From positions 1 to 20,522 of the forward strand of contig JAHYYD010000011.1 of the NCBI GenBank assembly GCA_019425105.1: a stretch of 20,522 nucleotides of DNA, in the 5' to 3' direction. Below the pieces are notes generated by a model. It ran no database searches and had not been told where the DNA came from. It saw nothing but the letters and a program-made list of their open reading frames with translations. The position numbers were made by a program, and so were the translations under genes. Positions 7,704-13,370 of this stretch are shown here, piece by piece. Each line of letters starts with the position of its first letter. Position 1 is the stretch's first letter. This DNA comes from Actinomycetota bacterium. Its GTDB lineage: Bacteria > Actinomycetota > Actinomycetes > Actinomycetales > Actinomycetaceae.

Positions 7704-7795
7704 GGGCCTACGGCGCGATCGATTCCGCGCGGGCGAGCTGCTGTGCTGTCTGTCCATGTCGGAGTCGGTTGTGTCCATCGGTGGGCAGGCCTGCG

Positions 7796-7801
7796 TATCA
7801 T
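7796..7801 (+). promoter_or_regulatory. -10 element giving a leaderless dapA transcript
   Basis: TATCAT matches the -10 consensus TATAAT in five of six positions and ends seven bases before the ATG at 7809. Transcription should therefore start at or next to the A of the start codon. A -35-like TTGTGT (7769-7774) is 21 bases away, which is longer than usual. No usable ribosome site precedes the start, which supports a leaderless mRNA. Confidence 0.5.
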
Positions 7802-7808
7802 GGAGAGC

Positions 7809-8705
7809 ATGAGTAACATTCCTCCTCGCCGCTTCGGTTCCCTCGCGGCCGCCATGATCACCCCGATGACCCCCGCTGGAGACATCGATCTGCCGTCCGC
7901 GCAGCGCTTGGCGATCAAGCTGGTGGACGAGGGATGTGACACGATCCTGCTGTCGGGTACGACGGGCGAGTCGCCGACGACGCACCAGCCGGAGAAGAAT
8001 GACCTGACGGACGCTGTGCGTGAGGCCGTGGGTGATCGGGCGTTCATCCTGTGCGGCGCGTGCTCGAATGATACGGCGCACGCGGTGCGTATCGGCGAGG
8101 GCGCTCAGGAGCATGGGGCGGACGGTCTGCTGATTGTGTCCCCGTACTACAACCGTCCCTCCCAGGAGGGGCTGCGTGCGCACGTGCGTGCCGTGACGGA
8201 TGCGACCGACCTGCCCGTCATGCTCTACGACATTCCGGGTCGTACGGGCATCGCGTTCTCTGACGCGACCCTTGACATCCTCGCTCAACACCCCCGGATC
8301 CTGGGCGTGAAGGATGCGACGGGCGACGTGGAGACCGGTGTGGAGCGCATGCACCGTACGGGCTTGGAGTACTACTCGGGCGACGACGGCCTGAACTTCG
8401 CGTGGATGACGGGTGGGGCCTCGGGCTTCATCTCGGTGGTGACGCACGTGGCCTCTGCCCATTACCGCCGTATGATCGAGCTGCTTGACTCCGACCAGGT
8501 GTGGGAGGCCCGCGAGCTGTCGTACTCGCTGCGGCCCCTCGTGCACGCCATCATGGGCGGTGGGCAGGGAGCGGTCATGGCGAAGTATGCGCTGTGGCTT
8601 CAGGGTGTCATCGATAGCCCGGCTGTGCGCCTGCCGATGGTCGGAATCAGCGATGACGAGGTGTCGGCGCTGCGCCGCGCCCTGTGCGCCGCTGGCCTGC
8701 TCTGA
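7809..8705 (+). CDS. dapA: 4-hydroxy-tetrahydrodipicolinate synthase DapA
   Basis: The 298-residue TIM-barrel aldolase condenses pyruvate with aspartate semialdehyde, the first committed step to diaminopimelate and lysine. Visible motifs are AAMITPM near the N-terminus, LLSGTTGESPT (pyruvate-binding Thr-Thr), SPYYNRPSQEGL (catalytic Tyr), YDIPGRTG and the Schiff-base lysine in LGVKDATGD (Lys 168). The length is standard. I start at ATG 7809 (MSNIPPRRFGS), where homology begins and which sits at the predicted transcription start. ATG 7800 lies within the -10 element and is unlikely. The gene seems to have its own promoter and a hairpin terminator, so it is uncoupled from dapB upstream. Confidence 0.96.
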   Translation: MSNIPPRRFGSLAAAMITPMTPAGDIDLPSAQRLAIKLVDEGCDTILLSGTTGESPTTHQPEKNDLTDAVREAVGDRAFILCGACSNDTAHAVRIGEGAQEHGADGLLIVSPYYNRPSQEGLRAHVRAVTDATDLPVMLYDIPGRTGIAFSDATLDILAQHPRILGVKDATGDVETGVERMHRTGLEYYSGDDGLNFAWMTGGASGFISVVTHVASAHYRRMIELLDSDQVWEARELSYSLRPLVHAIMGGGQGAVMAKYALWLQGVIDSPAVRLPMVGISDDEVSALRRALCAAGLL

Positions 8706-8712
8706 ACCGTGC

Positions 8713-8738
8713 GCCCCCGTCGACTATTCGGCGGGGGT
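8713..8738 (+). terminator. Probable terminator after dapA
   Basis: GCCCCCG (8713-8719) pairs with CGGGGGT (8732-8738), with G-T at the base, over a 12-base loop that has a CG/CG inner pair. Only a T-rich stretch (TGTCTCTTCTT) follows, not a clean T-run. Termination is likely but not certain. Confidence 0.5.
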
Positions 8739-8750
8739 GACGTGTCTCTT

Positions 8751-8764
8751 CTTGGTATATCAAG
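8751..8764 (+). promoter_or_regulatory. Upstream imperfect palindrome, possible second regulator site
   Basis: CTTGGTATATCAAG is symmetric in 12 of 14 positions. Its GGTATAT-C-AA core recurs, on the opposite strand, as GGTATATTAA in the main operator 35 bases downstream. It lies about 17 bases upstream of the -35 of the DUF4418 operon. It could be a weaker second site for the same regulator or an activator site. Confidence 0.3.
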
Positions 8765-8780
8765 GACGGGATAACGATCG

Positions 8781-8810
8781 TTGACGATGCCTGAAATGAA
8801 GGTTTAATAT
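8781..8810 (+). promoter_or_regulatory. Promoter of the DUF4418-ABC operon
   Basis: TTGACG (8781-8786, five of six to TTGACA) and TAATAT (8805-8810, keeping TA...T) are spaced 18 bases apart. This is the best -35/-10 pair in the window. The predicted start near 8817 gives a leader of about 44 bases before GTG 8861. The -10 lies wholly inside a palindromic operator. Confidence 0.65.
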
Positions 8811-8815
8811 ACCTT
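8799..8815 (+). promoter_or_regulatory. DtxR/IdeR-like operator over the -10 of the ABC operon
   Basis: AAGGTTTAATATACCTT is a palindrome: AAGGT and ACCTT arms are perfect, and only the centre and one symmetric base pair depart from symmetry. The AGGT-N7-ACCT geometry is that of the DtxR/IdeR iron box (TWAGGTWAGSCTWACCTWA), while the middle is AT-rich instead of GC-containing. In the 19-base frame 8798-8816 I count 13 matches to that consensus. It covers the -10 TAATAT, the classic place for a metal-dependent repressor. An Mn-responsive MntR-type member of the same family is also possible. The regulator gene is not in this window. Confidence 0.6.
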
Positions 8816-8860
8816 AGTAAAGTTCGTCAACACTGAGTATGTCTGTAAGGAATGGATGCC

Positions 8861-9277
8861 GTGGCAAAGAAGGACGTTATCATCCCCCTGGTTCCTGCCG
8901 CCCTCAGTGCGCTCCTGCTCGCCGGAGGGGTGACCGTCTTTTCTGCGTGTGAGCCCAAGCCCGACGGTACGTGGATGCATTGCCATCAGTGCCAGAATAT
9001 GGTGGCCGGCAGCGCCGTTGGACTCATCGCGCTCTACGGTGCCTCGGCCCTCGTCACGAAGAAGCCTGTACGCCTGGCCCTGCTCGCGCTCGCGGTGATC
9101 GCCAGCGTCGTCGTTTTCTTTATTCCCGGCGGCATCTGCCCGCTGTGCATGATGAAGACGATGCGCTGCCACACGGTTTTCCAGCCTTTTGTGCGCATCA
9201 TGAGCGTCCTGGTTGCCGGCAGTGGTGTTGGGGCGCTGGCCTCGTCCTTCAAGAAGGATACGAAGATCTCCGCCTGA
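8861..9277 (+). CDS. DUF4418-type cysteine-rich four-helix membrane protein
   Basis: The 138-residue protein has four predicted membrane helices (about 7-27, 47-65, 70-90 and 112-130). Six cysteines are grouped in the loops: Cys30, a WMHCHQCQN block (Cys41, Cys44 with His40 and His42), and GGICPLCMMKTMRCH (Cys93, Cys96, Cys103 with His104). This pattern is what I know as DUF4418. The Cys/His sets could bind a metal or form exchangeable disulfides. GTG 8861 is chosen because AAGGA (8847-8851) lies nine bases before it. ATG 8852 directly abuts that Shine-Dalgarno and would add only three residues. It is the first gene of an operon with a DUF6273 protein and an FtsX-type ABC transporter, behind an iron-box-like operator. 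The role is unknown; it may deliver metal or electrons to the transporter. Confidence 0.8.
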   Translation: MAKKDVIIPLVPAALSALLLAGGVTVFSACEPKPDGTWMHCHQCQNMVAGSAVGLIALYGASALVTKKPVRLALLALAVIASVVVFFIPGGICPLCMMKTMRCHTVFQPFVRIMSVLVAGSGVGALASSFKKDTKISA

Positions 9278-9290
9278 CGGAGACGCCCAG

Positions 9291-10169
9291 ATGGGAGACA
9301 ATGGCGGCGTGAGGGCCCTATTTCGTCGGAAAACCGTGCGTGTTGGCGCGGTTCTCCTTGTGCTCTCTCTTGCTCTCGCGCTGACGGTGGTCGTGCGCAA
9401 CGCGATGCGTTACCGTCAGGCCGTCGCCCTCAACGAGGCCGGGGATGCCCAGGGCGCCTACGAGATCTTCCATTCGTTGGGACGCTACAGCGATGCTGCG
9501 CAGCGCGCGCAGGCCCTCGTTGATGCCGATCCGGCGCTGCCGTACCGCCGCGTGTCCAAGGGCGATACGATCGAGTTTGGTTCCTACGAGCAGGATGGCG
9601 ACACGTCCAATGGGGCTGAGCCGATTCGGTGGATCGTCCTCGATGAGATCGATGGCCAGCTCCTGCTGCTGAGCGCCGATGTTCTGGAGGCCCGCCAGTA
9701 TCACCACGTGCCGTTCGAGGAAATCACGTGGGAAAAGTCCGACCTGCGCGCCTGGATGAACGGCGAGTTCTACGAGGCGGCGTTCACCCCCGTTCAGCGC
9801 GGCCTCATCGAGACGGTGCATAACGAGAACGCGGATCAGTCCATCACCGGTGCGAGTGGTGGTGCCGCTACCGATGATCACGTCTTTGCGCTGAGCGAGA
9901 CCGAGAGCGTTATCTACCTGAATACCGCGGCTGCGCGCAGCGACATCGGTGCAGCGCTTGCCACCCAGCATGCCGCCGAGGGGCCCCTGAGCGTTTCCGA
10001 GGATGGGACCGCCGACTGGTGGCTGCGTTCTCCCGGGACGTACGGGTTCGCCACGCAATTCGTCGATGCCTCGGGCACGCCGTCGCTCAGCGGAGCGAAC
10101 GTCGATCTCCAGTACGGGGTGCGACCCGCCCTGTGGATCAGCGTCGCGAGGGCCGGTGAGGGGAGCTGA
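9291..10169 (+). CDS. Membrane-anchored DUF6273-type extracytoplasmic protein
   Basis: The 292-residue protein has a basic N-terminus and one membrane helix (about 16-35), then a short TPR-like helical pair (AYEIFHSLGRYSDAAQRAQAL, split at residues 56-76), then a domain from about 90 to 288. That domain has KGDTIEFGSYEQD, IRWIVLDE, LRAWMNGEFY, WWLRSPG (243-249) and VRPALWIS, which I recognise as DUF6273, a fold common in surface proteins of Gram-positive bacteria. The N-in, C-out topology places the domain outside the membrane. ATG 9291 follows GGAG (9279-9282) by eight bases; GTG 9309 is an alternative. The stop overlaps the next ATG by one base (TGATG), so it is coupled to the permease. The function is unknown. 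It could act as an external ligand-sensing or assembly partner of the ABC complex. Confidence 0.75.
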   Translation: MGDNGGVRALFRRKTVRVGAVLLVLSLALALTVVVRNAMRYRQAVALNEAGDAQGAYEIFHSLGRYSDAAQRAQALVDADPALPYRRVSKGDTIEFGSYEQDGDTSNGAEPIRWIVLDEIDGQLLLLSADVLEARQYHHVPFEEITWEKSDLRAWMNGEFYEAAFTPVQRGLIETVHNENADQSITGASGGAATDDHVFALSETESVIYLNTAAARSDIGAALATQHAAEGPLSVSEDGTADWWLRSPGTYGFATQFVDASGTPSLSGANVDLQYGVRPALWISVARAGEGS

Positions 10170-11359
10170 TGAACAACGCGCTGTCCCTGCGCCGTGTTCC
10201 CGTCGCGAACATTCGCGCGCATCCCCTCCGGTCCGTCGTCATCCTCTTTCTCGCGCTCGCGCAGGCGGCGTGCGTCTTTGGAGGGTTCATTCTTGTCACT
10301 GCCGCGAGGAATGAATTATCCCTGGCCGAGCGACGCCTCGGCGCTGACCTCGTCGTCTACCCGACGAGCTGCCTGAATCAGGTGGACAAGAACCGACTGC
10401 TCATGCTCGGAACCCCGGTGGGCTGCCACCAGCCGCGCTCCGCTCTGGCGCGCCTGTCCTCGAACGAGGACATCGCTTCGGTATCTCACCAGCTGTACGT
10501 CTCAGAGACGCTGGAGGACGGATCCACGCGGTGGATCGTCGGCTTCGAGCCGGAGACGGACTTCGTGCTGGGTCCCTGGATGCGCGAGGGGGAGCGGGCG
10601 TCCCTGCCCCGCGGGAGCGTCGCGGTCGGTAGTGCTGTCCCCGGGGCGGACGGGCAGACCCTCTCAGTCTTTGGCGAGGAGCACCCGATTAACGCGCATC
10701 TGCTCGCCACTGGCTCGGAGCTGGATAACGCCGTCTTCGTCAGCATGGATACCCTCTCCGACATCGTCGCCGATGCCCGCGTGGCGGGGAAAGACATCGA
10801 CGCCACCGTTGACCCGCACGCCGACTACTCAGCGGCGCTCGTACGTACGTCTGACAGTGACACTATTGAGAGCGTGACGAACTGGATCAACCTGTACGTG
10901 CGCAAGGTGACCGCGGTGCGCAGCAACGAGGCCCTCGTCGATACTGCCTCGGGCATTCGATCGCACCGTGGGCTGGCGATCGGTGTACTGGGCGCCATCT
11001 GGCTGGTGCTGCTCGGTGCTCTCGTCGTCGTACAGGTGAGTCTCATGAACGAGCGACGCCCCGAACTCACCGTCTGGCGTTCGATCGGGGCATCGCATGG
11101 CATCATCAACCGCGTCATGCTGGGTGAATCCGCGTTACTCCACGCGGTGGGTGCACTCGCGGGCGTGGCGCTGATAGCCCTTGCCCTGCCTGTTGTGGGT
11201 GATGGAAGCCTCCTCGAGGTCCTCACCGACCCCGGGACGTCACTGCCCCTCGCCGGTGTATCGATAGCCGCAGTCACCTGTGTGGGGATCGTGGGAACGC
11301 GCCTCGCCCTCGCTCGGGTCAGCCGCGTGGTCAGCGGACAGAAAACGGTCCTGATCTAG
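10169..11359 (+). CDS. FtsX/MacB-type ABC transporter permease, first subunit
   Basis: The 396-residue protein has one N-terminal helix (about 22-43), a large extracytoplasmic domain (about 45-265) and three C-terminal helices (about 270-292, 325-345, 358-385), the MacB/FtsX layout. RRLGADLVVYPTSC opens the external domain, and FEPETDFVLGPWM is shared in form with the next permease (YDPATDFTIQPWM). The external domain carries Cys68 and Cys86-His87, absent from ordinary FtsX proteins. NERRPELTVWRSIGAS after the second helix is the cytoplasmic coupling segment that meets the ATPase. The ATG overlaps the upstream TGA. The closest relatives I recall are the permeases of the P19-linked locus in Campylobacter (Cj1661/Cj1662). 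Substrate or mechanical function is unknown. Confidence 0.85.
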   Translation: MNNALSLRRVPVANIRAHPLRSVVILFLALAQAACVFGGFILVTAARNELSLAERRLGADLVVYPTSCLNQVDKNRLLMLGTPVGCHQPRSALARLSSNEDIASVSHQLYVSETLEDGSTRWIVGFEPETDFVLGPWMREGERASLPRGSVAVGSAVPGADGQTLSVFGEEHPINAHLLATGSELDNAVFVSMDTLSDIVADARVAGKDIDATVDPHADYSAALVRTSDSDTIESVTNWINLYVRKVTAVRSNEALVDTASGIRSHRGLAIGVLGAIWLVLLGALVVVQVSLMNERRPELTVWRSIGASHGIINRVMLGESALLHAVGALAGVALIALALPVVGDGSLLEVLTDPGTSLPLAGVSIAAVTCVGIVGTRLALARVSRVVSGQKTVLI

Positions 11360-11386
11360 GGACGATGGTCAAGGAGGAATGACGCA

Positions 11387-12595
11387 ATGCTGTCGCGCTC
11401 GCGACTTCCGTGGATGAACCTGCGCGGGTACCCCGTGCGGACGGGGACCCTCGTCCTCTTTTCCATGCTCATGACGATGACGATTTTCGGAGGGACCCTT
11501 ATCGTCCAGGGGATCGAACACGGCCTGCGCACGGTCCAGTCGCGCCTGGGAGCCGACATCATGGTCACCCCCGCCGAGGCCGATACCGATTTTGACGCAC
11601 AGACGTTCCTTGTGAGCGCCGAGCCCTCATACTTCTACATGGATGCGGCGACTCGTGATGAGGTCGCCGCCGTCGACGGGGTAGAGGCCGCATCCTCCCA
11701 GCTCTTCCTGGCCTCGGCGAGGGCGAGCTGCTGCTCGGGCCGCTACCAGGTGATCGCCTACGATCCCGCCACCGACTTCACGATCCAGCCGTGGATGAGG
11801 GATGCGGTGGGGCGCACGCAACTGGGAGACGACGAGGTGATCGTCGGAGCCAACGTGCTTGCCAACGACCCGAACAACTTCCAGCTTTTCGACAACACGC
11901 TGCGGGTCGTCGGCCAGTTTGATGCGACCGGATCGACCCTCGATAATGCCGTCTATATGAACTTCGAGACCGCGAAGAAGGTCATCGACTCCTCGCTGCG
12001 CAAGGGCCTCAACAAGTACTCGACGCTTGAGACGGACCGCATTATCTCCTCGGTCATGGTCAAGGTAAAGCACGGGTATGACGCCGAGGCCGTGGCCGCT
12101 CAGATCCAACAGCAGGTGCCAGGGGTGGCGGTCGCCACCTCGACGAGGATGGTCAGTGGCATCGCGCAATCGCTGGACTCGACGTCGCACACGGTCACCG
12201 TCCTCATCGGCGTCGCGTGGGGCGTCGGCCTGCTCATGATCACCCTGTTGTTCGTCCTGATGGTCGCCGAACGCAAGCGTGAATTTGCCACCCTCGTCGC
12301 CATGGGTGCACACCGGCGCATGATCTCCGGCATCATCATCCGCGAGGCGCTCGGCGTCAACATCCTCGGAGGCATCGGTGGCATCATCATCTCGGGTGTC
12401 CTCCTCGTGTCTTTCTCCGGCCTCGTCGATCAAAGCCTGGGAGGCGGATTCCTCGTCCCATCCGCGTCAGTGCTGGCGGCGTTGGCGCTGGGGGCGCTCG
12501 CGTCGGTGGGCGTCGTCGCCCTCGTCTCCTCGTGGATAGCGCTGCGGTACGTGACAACAATGGATGCCAGCCTGGCCCTGAAGGAAGGGGAGTGA
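11387..12595 (+). CDS. FtsX/MacB-type ABC transporter permease, second subunit
   Basis: The 402-residue protein has the same four-helix plan as its partner: helix about 20-42, external domain about 44-275, and three C-terminal helices. SRLGADIMVTPAEAD starts the external part, and a vicinal cysteine pair lies at 115-116 (SARASCCSGRYQ), followed by IAYDPATDFTIQPWM. The SCC plus DPxTDFxIxPWI/M combination is, as far as I recall, the mark of permeases next to P19/DUF2318/FTR1 iron genes. The coupling segment is AERKREFATLVAMGAHRR. The start ATG 11387 lies nine bases after a full AAGGAGG; ATG 11379 is out of frame. It probably forms a heterodimer with the preceding permease, because the two differ in their cysteine sets and a single ATPase gene follows. 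Confidence 0.87.
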   Translation: MLSRSRLPWMNLRGYPVRTGTLVLFSMLMTMTIFGGTLIVQGIEHGLRTVQSRLGADIMVTPAEADTDFDAQTFLVSAEPSYFYMDAATRDEVAAVDGVEAASSQLFLASARASCCSGRYQVIAYDPATDFTIQPWMRDAVGRTQLGDDEVIVGANVLANDPNNFQLFDNTLRVVGQFDATGSTLDNAVYMNFETAKKVIDSSLRKGLNKYSTLETDRIISSVMVKVKHGYDAEAVAAQIQQQVPGVAVATSTRMVSGIAQSLDSTSHTVTVLIGVAWGVGLLMITLLFVLMVAERKREFATLVAMGAHRRMISGIIIREALGVNILGGIGGIIISGVLLVSFSGLVDQSLGGGFLVPSASVLAALALGALASVGVVALVSSWIALRYVTTMDASLALKEGE

Positions 12596-12596
12596 C

Positions 12597-13271
12597 ATGA
12601 TCCTCGAGGCAACGGGTCTGTCGAAAGAGTTCGCCAGGGCACGCGGAGGAAAGCGGGTCTTCACCGCGGTCCACCCGATGGATTTCGGCCTGGATGAGAG
12701 GCAACTGACCGTCATCTCCGGCCACTCGGGGAGCGGTAAGAGCACCCTGCTGACCATGCTCGCCGGGATCCTCACGCCCACGGCTGGACACGTGCGTGTC
12801 GAGGGGACGGATCTGTACTCGCTGCGCGACGAGGAACGCTCCCGGCTGCGCAACGCGCGCATCGGCCTCGTCCCCCAAGGCAATACAGCCCTGCGCGCCC
12901 TGAGTGTCCTCGACAACGTCCTGCTTCCCTCAATCCTCTACGCCACGGACGAGGCACCCGCAGGCCGTGCGCGTGAGCTGCTGGACGCTGTGGGACTGAC
13001 CGACCTTGCCGATGCCAAGCCCACCGAGCTGTCGGGCGGGGAACTGCGGCGCATGGCGATCGCGCGCGCCCTCCTCATGGAACCCTCCATCGTTTTGGCG
13101 GACGAGCCCACAGCTGGCCTCGATAGCGCGAACGCGACCGCAGTCCTGACCCTCCTGCGCGACGCAGCGAACGCCGGTGCCGCCGTCCTCGTCGTCTCCC
13201 ACGAGGCCGACGCCCGCCACTTCGCCGACCGCGGCTACACCATGGAAGACGGGCACCTGCACCACCAGTGA
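12597..13271 (+). CDS. ABC transporter ATP-binding protein, MacB/LolD type
   Basis: The 224-residue ATPase powers the two permeases. It shows Walker A GHSGSGKST (residues 42-50), the Q-loop region IGLVPQGNTALRALSVLDNV, signature LSGGELRRMAIARAL, Walker B IVLADEPTAGLD and the switch His in VVSHEAD. The size and Q-loop style fit the MacB/LolD/FtsE class, which drives FtsX-like mechanotransmission systems, not classic importers. ATG 12597 lies one base after the upstream stop, so translation is coupled. It is the last gene of the operon. I see no convincing T-run terminator in the 99 bases before RNase J. Confidence 0.93.
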   Translation: MILEATGLSKEFARARGGKRVFTAVHPMDFGLDERQLTVISGHSGSGKSTLLTMLAGILTPTAGHVRVEGTDLYSLRDEERSRLRNARIGLVPQGNTALRALSVLDNVLLPSILYATDEAPAGRARELLDAVGLTDLADAKPTELSGGELRRMAIARALLMEPSIVLADEPTAGLDSANATAVLTLLRDAANAGAAVLVVSHEADARHFADRGYTMEDGHLHHQ

Positions 13272-13358
13272 CCCACGATCGCCCCCGATGACGCCAAATG
13301 TGAGGGGACCGACCTATCCAACGTGGCTCCCGATGCGGGCAAAGAGGCGCCAACGTGG

Positions 13359-13364
13359 CAGACT
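13359..13364 (+). promoter_or_regulatory. -10 element for a leaderless RNase J gene
   Basis: CAGACT resembles the common actinobacterial -10 TAGACT and ends six bases (GGCATC) before ATG 13371, so transcription should begin at the start codon. No Shine-Dalgarno precedes the ATG. The 10-base direct repeat CCAACGTGGC at 13318-13327 and 13350-13359 lies over and upstream of it. Confidence 0.5.
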
Positions 13365-13370
13365 GGCATC

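Noticed and set aside
7713..7730. GCGCG/CGCGC stem after the acetyltransferase gene
   Set aside because: Only five base pairs in a GC-rich setting and no T-run; not enough to call a terminator.
7743..7808. Upstream starts for dapA (7743 and ATG 7800)
   Set aside because: The added residues are not conserved, ATG 7800 overlaps the -10 element, and no ribosome site supports either.
8852..8860. ATG as start of the DUF4418-type gene
   Set aside because: AAGGA ends directly at this ATG, leaving no spacing; GTG 8861 has nine bases. The difference is only three residues, so this is not fully closed.
13272..13370. Terminator after the ABC operon
   Set aside because: Only short GC pairings and no T-run were found, so read-through into RNase J cannot be excluded.
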